DNA from: Telmatactis stephensoni | Lineage: Eukaryota; Cnidaria; Anthozoa; Actiniaria; Isophelliidae | NCBI GenBank assembly: GCA_029948255.1 | Contig: JALIZF010001728.1 | Coordinates: 248,001-312,000, forward strand | Length of the DNA stretch: 64,000 nucleotides | Reading direction: 5' to 3' | Part shown: in pieces, positions 1 through 10,736 of the stretch | Layout: every line of letters begins with the position of its first letter | Position numbering within the stretch: position 1 is the first letter of the stretch | The notes under the pieces: model-generated | The model's database searches: none | Seen by the model: the letters and a program-made list of their open reading frames with translations, nothing else | Told to the model about the DNA's origin: nothing | Translations under genes and position numbers: made by a program

Positions 1-466
1 CTTTATTTAAAATCAAAATAAAATATAACCAGGGTAGTCCCTTCAGAATTAATAAAAACTCTGCTATCAATGGGAGCCCTGAACAGGGCCTAATTTGCAA
101 GACTTCAAAATATTATTCTGAAAACCTCGTAAAAATTTAGCGATTTTCATTTTTCATTTTCATTTTATGTGCCAATCTTGACGAGTTAAAGCGACAAAGC
201 CGTACGTTTAAAAATTTTTCGGGCCTGGTGTCGTACAGAAACGTTTTTTAACAAAGTCATCTATTCCAAATAAAGAGTCATGATCTAATAGGTACAAGAG
301 ACATCACATTTTCTTACCTTGAAGTGTTTTCCTTGTTGTCCTAGTTTTTAAGGTACGCTCAATGCAATGGAGACGATTTCCCACTTTACCAAGATTTTTG
401 AGCAGTTCTACTGAAGGCATCTTCACGAAACGAAGAATACACGATCCTCAATGACTCATTATTTAA

Positions 467-653
467 CAAATAGATCAGGCGTAGCTATGTTCTGTACTCT
501 GATGGAACACGACTGGAGCTGTAAAACACGAAAAAAGTTATAGAAATCACGAGCCGTAGGCTCGTGATTTCTATAGCTTTTTCGGAGTGTTTTACAGCTT
601 CAGGAGTGTTTCATCAGAGTACAGAACATATATAGCTACGCCTGATCTATTTG
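467..653. repeat. Nested hairpin element (~90-bp arms)
   Basis: The left arm starts CAAATAGATCAGGCGTAGCT and the right arm ends with its reverse complement. The arms run almost to the centre, around the GAGCC/GGCTC palindrome at about 550-560. The right arm has an extra TATA and a few mismatches. It is probably a small MITE inserted into the larger element. Confidence 0.75.
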
Positions 654-974
654 CTTTATATAATAGAATTTTACGAGCAAAGAAACTGGTAAGCTTAAAA
701 CTGAAAATCAAAGTTAGGAAAACAGCGCACGTCTTTCGACAAATCGACAAAATTATGCAAAAAATAGTGCTTCTGTAAATAAACAGTGGTTTACTTCTAC
801 GTAATTCATTAAGTTACCTCAATATTTTGAACAGGTGATTAGATTTTCCAAAATCTATCTTGCCTGACATATCTCAGTATTTGTTTACGTCCAAACCATA
901 GCTTGAAATTTTCGAGACGTAAGCTTACTTATCGGTAGAAAATAATTGGTTCTGACGGGTAAAGAAACTTCTGG

Positions 975-1365
975 TCGTCGTCTTCCACAGCAAGGTTGAG
1001 TTCAAATCTTTGTTTCCAAGAGTCGTAGAAATACTGAAAGTGTCTTTGACTAAAATTTAAGTACATCCTTGCTTTTACAACGTTGAGTGAAGCCACTGTA
1101 AGTTCGTCCTCGACAAACATCCAAAATACTCTACCGAAAACTAAAGCTCAAAAATTGTATTTTACGGTTTCGTCGTCAACAACCATGTTGATTTCAAATC
1201 TTTGTTTTCGGATATCGTAGAAATATTGGAAGAGTCTCAGACTCAGGTTTAAGTACATTCTTGCTTTTACAACGTTTAGTGAAGCTAAAGAATGTACCTC
1301 CTAGACAAACATCTAAAATACTCGACCGAAAAAAGCTCACAAATTGTATTCTACAGCTTCAAACG
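975..1365 (-). repeat. Two tandem ~192-bp units encoding a repeated peptide (decayed)
   Basis: Two head-to-tail copies, with matching TTCAAATCTTTGTTT at 1001 and 1193 (192 bp apart). On the minus strand both copies translate to a similar peptide containing ASLNVVKARMYLN and FQYFYD...KQRFE. The first copy is open over 929-1120. The second carries an in-frame stop near its start (MFV-stop). It is therefore probably remnant coding sequence of a repeat-containing protein or transposon cargo, not an active gene. I do not recognise the peptide family. Confidence 0.6.
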
Positions 1366-1999
1366 TTTTGGTTCCAGTTTAAAGAAGACGTCAGCTTTGC
1401 CTTGAAACCAACATTTACATTTGCTGTCTTTTTTTCGTGATATTTACGTAAAAGTCAACTTAAAAGCAAAGAGGTTTGCTTTCCTTTCATCACATTGCCT
1501 TTTCCCGCTGTTCGGGTGTACAAACGCGCGCGTCCGCTAACAGAAAATGGCGGGAATTTTCCCAGACTTGTTTTGACTTGGTCGCGAGGGATTGCACAAT
1601 ATAAAGGGATAGATTTTCTTGTGTTTATAAAGTTTTTGATAATTTTACAAATGAAATACACTGAAAGGACTCAAAACAAACATTGTGAGTACAAGATTTT
1701 GATCTTGTGACGTCACTTCTATTATCTGTACTCTGATAAAGTATGGCTAATTGACCAATCAGATCGCGCGCTCGTAAAATTCTATTGTATAAAGTCGTCC
1801 AACTTTGAAAATGTTCTCCGTGTCCTTCGTCTTTGGAGCAGTTTTTGAAACGACACCAGGCCCGAAAAATTTTTAAACGTACGGCTTTGTCGCTTTAACT
1901 CGTCAAGATTGGCACATAAAATGAAAATTAAAAATGAAAATCGCTAAATTTTTACGAGGTTTTCAGAATAATATTTTGAAGTCTTGCAAGTTAGGCTCT

Positions 2000-2395
2000 G
2001 TTCAAACGAGAACTCAAGTCGATGTAAGTTTTGACTTGAGCGAGCTTGCATCTTCGTTTGAACACTCGACTTGCGTCTACTTGCATCGACTTGAGAGCAC
2101 TTTGAACGTGCTCAAATTTTTTCTCAAGTCGATGCCAGTTTTTCCTCGTTTGAACAGTCACCACGCTAAACTTCATCAGAAGTTGTTTTCCATATTTTTT
2201 CGTCCGAACGTCTGCACATTTGCTCTCCCACAAATAATTCAAACAAAAACAAAACTGATTTTCTCGCTGTCCTTCAGCTAGCTGATTTTCCTTCAACGTT
2301 TTTGGACATTTTTCATCGACTTGCGTGGAGAGGTGTTCAAACGAGGACGCAAGTTGCAAGTCAAAACTTGCATCGATTTGCGTTCTCGTTTGAAC
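2000..2395. mobile_element. MITE with GTTCAAACGAGAAC termini
   Basis: The left end has GTTCAAACGAGAACTCAAG followed by GTCGATGTAAGTTTTGACTTG; the right end is its reverse complement (CAAGTCAAAACTTGCATCG...TTCTCGTTTGAAC). Internal sequence repeats the same AAGTCGATG and TCGTTTGAAC motifs several times in both orientations. Open frames across this stretch are by-products of the repeats. Confidence 0.75.
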
Positions 2396-2404
2396 GGGGC
2401 AGTT

Positions 2405-5055
2405 GGTGCCAAAAATCAATCAGCCAATCAGCATCGCGATGGGCACGGACGGACGGACGTACAGCCGTTGGGCTCCCTGTGTGTCTCCGCTCGCGGCCGG
2501 GAGCTCCGCTATTACACACATGTATGAAAACGTTTAAGTTTCCAAAAGCACTGGAACAGAAAGCAAACGATTTTTAGGAGTATAAATTTTCTATAAATTT
2601 ATTTATAAATTATGTTGTTTGAAATTTTCCACTGGTTAACATTTTCCACCAGTTTATAGTTTTTGGCATTGTTTTAGTCTAGTTTATTATCTTCACTACC
2701 TTTTAGTCGAAATCAAATCTAAACAAACCTACACATACAACTAATTACCCTCCATAAAAGCCCAGAGCATAACAAAAATCCCTCAGAAAAAAATCAAATC
2801 ATTGAAAGAACGTGATCGGAAATCGTAGATAAAGAGCCGGATTCACGATCTGCTCAGTAGCTAGTGATGAGTTCATGTGATCATGTGACGATGTCATGTT
2901 AAATCTGCATGCATTGTATCAACGTTGAGTGTGTAAACCGCAATGTTCCGGGTATGGTGTCTAGGAGGAGCCAATTACATTATGTTTACACACTGATAGA
3001 GTATATGATAGATGTAACCGATTGTGGCCTTGCCTCAAAGCCATGCATCCCGTACTTTCAGAAACCAGATCGTAACCTCGCCTCAAAGCCCATTCATCCT
3101 GTACTTTCAGAAACCAGTTCATTTGAGAAGTCTTGTACATGATAGCTAAGCTGGAAAGAGTATATTCCATGGTAAGGAGAGATAGAAATCATTTCCAATG
3201 CTCTGATGAATTGTGTATGTGATTTTAATGTATACAATGAACAATTTCTTTGCTCTACGGTTATCTAAAGTAGTTGGTATTCCGAACAATCCAGATTATA
3301 GCATAGACTTTCATCTATTCATCATCCTTCATTCATGGCATTTATTCATCATCGATCTTAAAGCTCAAAAGTTCCAGTTTTAGGTACTATATACATGGCC
3401 ACAGCAATAGCACTAACTAGCTTCTATGGAGTGTTTTTTTTTTCCTGCTGGCCTCTGATATTTAGAGCCGCACCCTTCATCTATCAGTAAGAACAAATGA
3501 GTAAGGCCACATTCATGGCTAATTAAGTTCAATTTTAAAGCCTTCGTAAAGAGTTCTCACAGTTACCAAGTTATTTGGTCTGTCGTAGCCCAAGAGTTTA
3601 ATGATTTAGAGAGCAGGTGTGTATACTGCCTTGATGTGCCATCAGTTATATGTAGTGAAAAACTTGACATATCAAAGTTCACTCTTGAAAACGCACCAAA
3701 ACGTAAATAGACGCTTTCCCTACACACAATGGAAGGGGGAATGTTAGCTGTAAATGTAATTGGAACATCAAGAGGAAGGCGGGTTATTGTTAGCTGCAGC
3801 ATTTCGAAGCGCATTCTTGTGTCATGTTCTTGGCTCACCTTCTTGCACATGATCACTTCAAAACACACTTAATCACTTAACTTGAATATACTTTATGCGA
3901 CAATAGCAAATGACGACTATAAATGTAGTTGTAATCAAAGAAGAAAGCTGGATGTGTTTAGTTGGTCATTTAATGCACATTCCACAAGAACGCACATTCC
4001 ATTAAAAAAATTGATGAACAATCTTCCACTTGTCTAAGTGCGATCAAGATAAAACTTTCAAAAACGACATAAAAAACAAATTTTGTTTTTCGAAGGCTCA
4101 ATGCAAGCCTAAAGAGGAAGCATAGAAATTTAAATATATAACCAGACCGAAGCTATATTTAGTATTTGGTTATGTCCTTGATGCATGGTCAGGAAGGCAG
4201 GGCTCGGTCAACCACGGAGTCGGTCTACACAGGATGAGGTTGACGAATAAAGGAACTTATTCGTCTGGAGAACTGATCCTGAAGTAATTACATCTCGATG
4301 AAAACGGAAACGCCACTAACAATTGCTTCAGATACGGATGAGAAATATCGCCGAATAAGAAACGGGAAGTGGTCGGTCTACATCAAAGCAACGTTCTACT
4401 AACCAAGGCAGTCTCAGTTGCGGCTGTGCATAATTAGCAATTTTGTCGAGTAAATCTTTTTTACAGGGTTTTATCCGAGGAATGGATTATAGGCCGGATT
4501 CAACCCTATGCATAGAAAGTGCCAGAACTGTAGAATTGACTAGAATCGTAAAGAATCCCAAGAATGGGGAACTCTGATCTCCGGCACAACAAAGAGCTAA
4601 AATTATTGCAAAGTTAGCTATTTTTAAAAACACTTAACAACACAGCATATAATTTGTAATCTATTAACAAGAAATTTGAACAGATTGAGTTGCTATAAAG
4701 TGTGTATATTTGATTTGTCGAAATAAAAAGTTGATAATGGCCGATAACTGTGTGGCTGAACATCAGAGGTTCTTTGATCTCAATGATCTTGTCTGCATTC
4801 TCAGTTTCAGTTGTCGAGCAAGATCTATCTATCTATCTATATATTTTCAGTACAGAATGATCTTAATGATTTCATGATTTTTACTGGTGAAATATAGAAA
4901 GTATAGAAATGCAAAAGATAAATATTTAAAATTTTACCAGAAATGAAAAAGTTAAGAAGTCAAGCTAAGAAAAATTTAATGACTAGATAAATAAATCGAT
5001 AAATAAATAAAAGCCGGAAAAAAACATTCACAATAGAAATATTGTTAACATAGCT
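2405..5055. other. No gene seen
   Basis: AT-rich sequence with frequent stops in all frames. 2430-2520 is a GC-richer patch (GGACGGACGGACG and following) that looks like repeat-derived sequence. Two near copies of a CCTCAAAGCCNATNCATCC phrase lie at about 3035 and 3080, and a short ATCT run at about 4825. No exon with recognisable protein similarity was seen. Confidence 0.5.
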
Positions 5056-5124
5056 CCACTAAACTTATGCCAGAACCTGGGGGATACTGCCAGTATCCCC
5101 CAGGTTCTGGCATAAGTTTAGTGG
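5056..5124. repeat. Perfect 34-bp inverted repeat with one-base loop
   Basis: Positions 5056-5089 (starting CCACTAAACTTATGCCAGAA) are followed by one C and then the exact reverse complement, 5091-5124. No mismatch is seen in 34 base pairs. Function unknown; it may be a minimal MITE, a cruciform-forming palindrome or a fold-back artefact. Confidence 0.9.
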
Positions 5125-7690
5125 ATTAAAGCTAACTAAGACTCAGTAGCTGTTAGCCCGCACGGTCATTTCGTCTGAAAACTGAACTTTTGTATAGAAC
5201 TTGTCAAAGGACGGTGACTAATTATAAAATGATTAAAACTTGTTTCTCTGCACAAGTAAGCATTACATTTGGCTTACACACAATGAGACTCCATAACGTC
5301 TTTGCATTGGAAACTCATTAAAGTGATTCGAGATCAGTTTCCTCTACAATGTATTAAAACTTGCTTTCGGGACTATATTGCTTTCCTCAGGAGCTTACTG
5401 TGCCACGGAAAATTGCTTTGATAGATCAGAAAGGTTAACAAATTTCAAAAGTTGCTGAGATTAGGTGTGTAACATGAAAGCATTGTGTGTCAACCATTAC
5501 ATCAAAGTCATCTTAAGAATCATCCCTAATTATATATTTGTGATAAGTCTTTTGTGAGGCTTGAGGCTATTCACAAGGAGCTTGTACAATTCATCAAAGA
5601 GTTTGGTAAACTTTTGGCATGAAATTGTCATATGATTGAACAAACTCATTTTGTCCGATTCCTCAACTGTTGACATTCCAATTTCGGCGTTGTTGGCACA
5701 GGTTGTGTGAGCTAAGATTTAAGCTTTCACAAGTCAGCCCCTTCGTTTAGAGCTTTTTGTTCTGCTAAAAAATAAAATTGAATAAAGAAAAAAGACATGC
5801 GTGAGATCAATAGACGCATTAAAACGTTGAACAAAAGCTGCTAATCTTTACGCAGAGCTTCACCGATGGCGGCTTCTTTGACTTCGAAAAAGAAGGAACT
5901 TAAAGATATTGCTCCATCTACCATGAAGTGCTTGCCTTGCAAATACACTTGTTATATCTGCCTTCAACGGTCTAAAAAATACCCAGTGCTTTATTTTTGT
6001 TATTACAAGCCTGGACAGAACTTAGACTCAGCAGCGATGATGTCACGGCAGATATTTAGAGTGTGGTCACTATCTTTGGAAGACACTAGAAATCATACAA
6101 TCGGAACAACATGACTGATTACCGGAAACAATATTGTTTATGGACTGATTCAAACCTCTCTTTTGTTTTTTCGCATTAATCAATGCAATATAACGTTTTG
6201 TGTTGAATTCGCTGTAATTTTATGTTAGTCTTGATAAGCTGGTATACCAGCGGACGAAGAAAGTCGATTTCTGGTTCAGCAAACGAAGAAATCAAGGTAA
6301 GCACTAGTATAGGAGCATCAGCAAGAAGACTTTATTGATCTCATACTTTTTACTATTCCGCTTTGCCAGTGAAGAAAGCTTTAACCGATCATATTTTGGG
6401 AGACCATAAAATAGGGTTCAGTTAGAGTTCACTGACTGCAAGCCGTGTCCAGGTAGTTACGTTGGGAATTACGACATGCCCATTTAACATAATGTAAGTC
6501 ATACTGGATGGTCACAGTAATAACCGATACGCTATTACGTTGAGAGTAAAACGTGAATCAATAACAGATCAATAATTACCCAGTATACCCTGGCAGGGGA
6601 ACCTCAAAAACTTGTATTTTCTTTCTAATTTGATAAATAAATTTTCTCCATTCCTTCTACCAATTACTTCATTTTCAGTCAAAATGTGGTTTTCATTTGA
6701 AACTTTCTAACCCTTTGGCTTTGAAGACATCGGAATTTGACATCTCGGAAGTTAAAACTGAGTAAATGTCGGAAGTAGGCCGTGGAATTTGGGACCATAT
6801 TTCAACATGTACCCTGATCTAGTGTAGCTTTTTAACATAAACCACTACAGGTCGAAATGTAAGAGAGGTTTTGACAGAAGCTACATCACAAGTGTGACAT
6901 AAATAAACTCGGAGCGTGGATGATCAATATGGACGTGTATCGGATAACCTGTTTACTTAGCAAAAGCTCTCAGCCTAAAAGCAAGAAGGGTGGAAGGTAA
7001 ACACTCCGTGTCAGTCGATCAGTCGAATTACAAACAGGACCTCGTGAAATCTGTGTGAATGTCGATGAAATATGGGAACACGGGGGGCATGCCATGAGAC
7101 TTTGATTGCGATGCTCATAGCGTTTGTATTAGAACTAAAAACAGGAAAGGATCTAACCCCGACAGGAAAGGTACAGCGACTAAGCTCCTTATGGAGTATC
7201 TGGTGGAAAATGAACAGAATGATGATTATGCTAATCTGTCGGTAAAAACACAAATAAGCCAATGTCTGGGTCTTTCTTTCTCAATAGAATAGCCACCGGA
7301 AGTAGGTTTGAGTGCTTCTGTCTTCTTTTGTAAATACTCATCACAAATCAAGCTTCCCACGGATACCAGAAAACCCGATCATTCTTGAGACGACTTTAAA
7401 AACTTTGAAAAAATCACACAGAAACAATAAAAAACTGGCCTTGAAAAGATTACTTATAACTCGTCAGTCATAATTAATGTCAAGAGACCCCCTAAGTGTT
7501 TATTGTTTGGGTGTCCCACGGTTTTTGCTGTCCATCAAATGTCGACCTTGAGTGTCTTAATGTCAATCTTCGTGTATATAGATGATCAGTGATGTGATAG
7601 ATAGATATCTTAGCGGTCACCAGCAAAATAGGCGGGCTCGTGACGTCACGTTAAGTTCACAAATAAAAGCTAGAGAATAATGAATCTTAT
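5125..7690. other. No convincing gene
   Basis: Mostly AT-rich non-coding sequence. A short open frame at 5866-6114 (+, 82 codons, Lys-rich N-terminus and several Cys) has an ATG in a MAASLTSKKKE context, but no similarity that I recognise and no obvious splice partners. The rest shows no structure beyond short open frames expected by chance. Confidence 0.4.
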
Positions 7691-7699
7691 AGAGGGGGC

Positions 7700-8012
7700 G
7701 GTGAGATACGTTGTTTTCACCCATGGTAAACTTTTATGTTTGTATCCATACACTATTCTATGCAACAAGTGTGCCCGACTGATAGTATACAATCGTATGA
7801 CGTGGAAATTAGCCCCGTAGTTCGTACAAGAGCGACCTTGATCTCGTTTATCTGTGCAGACCAAAATACTGTACAATGTCTCTATGACGGTAGCATTCCT
7901 CCATTTCCTGAGTGTGTTGGCAGCGTTTTGCGAACACGGAACTTTAGATATTATTGTGATTCTATCGATTTGTGTGGTGCTAAAGGGTTGTCGATCAAGT
8001 TAACTGTTGTTG
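7700..8012 (+). other. Probable 5' (untranslated) exon of the Sprouty gene
   Basis: A strong donor, TTGTTG/GTAAGATG, follows position 8012. A strong acceptor (a run of T then CAG) ends at 8171, giving a short intron, 8013-8171. The downstream exon reads into the Sprouty CDS after in-frame stops, including a TGA at 8259, so this exon should be untranslated with respect to Sprouty. A 102-codon open frame covers 7736-8044 but runs through the donor and resembles nothing known to me. The 5' boundary is not determined; an AATAAAAG motif near 7662 could be a TATA-like element. Confidence 0.5.
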
Positions 8013-8300
8013 GTAAGATGAAGCGAAGTGTGGGTTTCGAGTAACACAATGCTACGCTAGATGGGACTGTTACTAAATATAAACTGTATTTTGATTAACG
8101 TAACGTCAATTGATGAAAGCCTTATTCGCGTTCACTGGTTTACTCAATGCTCTCATCACTTTTTTTTTCAGTGTTGCAGTCGGCCTCCACGACCAAGATT
8201 GTGACAAATGAAGCCTACCCGCGATTGTAGAGCAATTTTGAGGGATCTTTGGAGGATCTGAAGGGTTGCTAGAAGCACTTTGAACGAGATCAAATGTTAC

Positions 8301-9038
8301 ATGGCGGTGGAAGTGACATTACATGAGAATCCTTTCGAGAACTTGGTTGTGTGGGAGAAACAGAGCCCCATTTCGACCTCGAAACACCGAAATCGAACGT
8401 GCTTGAAAACTATAGACACAATTGTTATCAAAGACGACAATGCAAAGGACGAATATCATACGGATTACTGCGTTCTCGCAGCGGCTGCGAAAGAGCCGAG
8501 TTCACAACACGGTCGATCGCGACCTGTGCTGCTAAGTGACCGTAACCATCCGCGTCCACATTATTCTACTGGAAGTTATAATACATTCGCTAGAACTCAT
8601 ACCAGTGGACCTGTGTACGAGGAGAGAACACTTCCTCCAAGTAACCAGCGAATTACTACAACTTCAGAACCAAAATACGATTCGGATATAAACAAATATA
8701 ATGACAAAGATGTACAGCTTTTTTGTTGTAATCGGGACGTTGATTGTATTATTGACTACGCTACGTGTATGTGTTGCGTAAAGGGAGCTTTATATCACTG
8801 TACAAAAGACTCTTACGATGAAGGAAACATGGCGGTGGACCCTTGTAACTGTGAGCAGGATCCTTCAACACGGGCTTGTGTATCTCGATGGGCGTGCATG
8901 GCCTTGTGCAGCCTATTTCTACCATGTGTATTATGTTATTTACCGGCGAAAGGTTGCGTCCAGGTTTGTACATGCTATAAACAACAAAGAACTGCTAATG
9001 CTAAGAGACAAAGAGCTCGTATTAAAGATCCTCACTGA
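8301..9038 (+). CDS. Sprouty-domain protein (FGF/RTK signalling antagonist)
   Basis: A single-exon 245-aa reading frame. Residues about 142-226 match the C-terminal half of the Sprouty (SPR) domain: a DYATCMCCVKGALYHC block (153-167), a DPCNC (180-184), and LFLPCVLCYLPAKGC (205-219) followed by another Cys pair. In known Sprouty/Spred proteins this Cys-rich domain carries palmitoylated and metal-binding cysteines, targets the membrane and blocks Ras/Raf-MAPK signalling downstream of FGF receptors. Residues 1-140 are hydrophilic and lack a clear copy of the NEYxxGP Cbl-binding motif; TSGPVYEE (101-108) is the nearest look-alike. The first Cys cluster of a full SPR domain (CxxCGxCxCxxC type) is not apparent; only QLFCCNRDVDC (139-149) precedes the core. 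The start is the first in-frame ATG after the TGA at 8259; a short out-of-frame ATG lies at 8294. The FGF ligand genes of the same pathway follow downstream. Confidence 0.88.
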   Translation: MAVEVTLHENPFENLVVWEKQSPISTSKHRNRTCLKTIDTIVIKDDNAKDEYHTDYCVLAAAAKEPSSQHGRSRPVLLSDRNHPRPHYSTGSYNTFARTHTSGPVYEERTLPPSNQRITTTSEPKYDSDINKYNDKDVQLFCCNRDVDCIIDYATCMCCVKGALYHCTKDSYDEGNMAVDPCNCEQDPSTRACVSRWACMALCSLFLPCVLCYLPAKGCVQVCTCYKQQRTANAKRQRARIKDPH

Positions 9039-9168
9039 TTCATGTTTATACTCAGCTATAAAATGATAGAATTAATTTATAATTAGGTAGGTTCATATTG
9101 ATGCCTACTACAGAAAATTTTTTACTACAATCAAATACATGTTTTATTTATGACCCTTCTCTGTAAAT

Positions 9169-9174
9169 ATTAAA
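9169..9174 (+). terminator. Candidate polyadenylation signal for Sprouty
   Basis: ATTAAA lies 131 nt after the Sprouty stop codon. No better AATAAA was seen within the next few hundred bases. This is motif evidence only. Confidence 0.3.
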
Positions 9175-10286
9175 TTGATGAAATATTTCATGTGGAACTC
9201 TGTGGTTTTATCAATCCATATCGGGTCGCCGAGCCAAATTCTCAAATCGCTGCGTGTCTTAGCTTAAGTGTCTCGCTAAGCGGAAATGCCGGGCGCTCGG
9301 AGGACTGCTTGACTTCACTCGAGTTGGTTCTGTGAGTCAAAGTCTGCTTTGAAGTCCGTTCATCCTGCATTAGTTACGTCTCTGATAGCTCATCAACCGA
9401 GGCATTCACCATGTCACACTGTGGTCAGAAGCACGTTGGAAATAGAAAGCTAGGTAAACAGAGGCCCATATCGTGTCGGTGGCATATGGGGACTACATAA
9501 TACACAGGAAGGATGTGCATATCTCTAATGCGGAGACTGGTTTAGAAGTTTTAATGAACCTGTCCTTTGACTCCATTACGTTATTACCGATATAATGTCG
9601 ATGTACAAATGATTTAACCGGCTAATATAATGAATTAATAACGGAATAGTTTTAGTATTTGTGTGTGTATGTGACAACTTATTAACTGGTATTTGTGTTC
9701 ATTACTTTTTTAAATATTCCGCTTTCTTCCACCTTCGATTGGAAGGTAGACTTGTAACCTTGGTTATCATTGAGAGGACTTATTTATAAGTAGTTTTAAT
9801 CTCTGTTGTCGCAATTGCAACACTGAAATTTCCGTTTGTCTATCGTCGCTTTCCTTATAAAAAAATAGGTACATTATTTAAAAGCTGAGATTGTGTTAAC
9901 ATTTCTTTAGTACACTTTATCTTGTCCATTCTTATTGAGCTGGTATTCTGAGTATGTAGGCACTTCATTTCTTAATAAGAGGAGTTAGGTGATATTAGCA
10001 ACTGAATGTTTACAGGCCACTGGGTGTCATTACATGTAGCCAAAAGCGAATGTTTCCCAGTTACTTTATCACTTTTCGTTTCTTCCTATCTGTATGGTAG
10101 TTCCTACTTTTTTGTTTTAGATGAACTTAATTTTCGGTTTTAGTTATATCAAAAATGTCTGTTACGTTTTTCAATCTTTTTGTAAAGGGTTTTATAGCAA
10201 TTGACTGACATGATTTGACATTTGATTATCATCAATCCTTTAGGTGGTTGATCTGTGAACTTCTAATCACTACATCAACCTTGTTG
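9175..10286. other. No gene seen
   Basis: AT-rich intergenic sequence without long open frames or recognisable repeats. Confidence 0.4.
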
Positions 10287-10390
10287 TCCATCCATCCATC
10301 CATCCATCCATCCATCCATCCATCCATCCATCCATCCATCCATCCATCCATCCATCCATCCATCCATCCATCCATCCATCCATCCATCCA
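10287..10390. repeat. (TCCA)n microsatellite
   Basis: 26 uninterrupted TCCA units. The open frames over it on both strands (repeated Ser-Ile-His-Pro or Met-Asp-Gly-Trp) are artefacts of the repeat. Confidence 0.97.
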
Positions 10391-10445
10391 CACAGTTGAA
10401 TAAACATTCAGCATTCATTCTGTTTATCTCACTGTTCTTCAGTGT

Positions 10446-10736
10446 CGTTTTCAACCATTCATGTATTTTGTCCAACTACTAAATCATTGATCCATACATC
10501 CTTTCTCCCACATATGTATCCTTCCTTTATTTCTTGTTTGCACGTTTTCAACCATTCATGTATTTTGTCCAACTACTAAATCATTGATCCATACGTCCTT
10601 TCTCCCACATATGTATCCTTCCTTTATTTCTTGTTTGCACGTCTTCAACCATTCATGTATTTTGTGCAACTACTAAATCATTGATCCATACATCCTTTCT
10701 CCCACGTATGTATCCTTCCTTTATTTCTTGTTTGCA
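10446..10736. repeat. Three tandem 97-bp units
   Basis: Three head-to-tail copies starting at 10446, 10543 and 10640, each containing TTCAACCATTCATGTATTTT and TGTATCCTTCCTTTATTTC with only a few substitutions. The near identity indicates recent duplication. Confidence 0.92.

Larger units (their letters stand above)
80..2004. mobile_element. 1.9-kb non-autonomous DNA transposon with ~155-bp terminal inverted repeats
   Basis: The stretch 80-234 reappears as a near-perfect reverse complement at 1850-2004; both begin and end in GAACAG/CTGTTC-like sequence and contain the block around GCCGTACGTTTAAAAATTTT. No transposase is visible between them, so this looks like a deletion derivative or MITE-like element. 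Inside it lie a nested hairpin (467-653) and a tandem duplication (about 975-1365). The element abuts a second inverted-repeat element starting at about 2000. Confidence 0.8.

Noticed and set aside
1934..2577. Several 70-140 codon frames on both strands
   Set aside because: They lie across the terminal inverted repeats of two transposons and mirror one another; no gene-like features.
10215..10475. Ser-Ile-His-Pro and Met-Asp-Gly-Trp repeat proteins
   Set aside because: Translations of the TCCA microsatellite.
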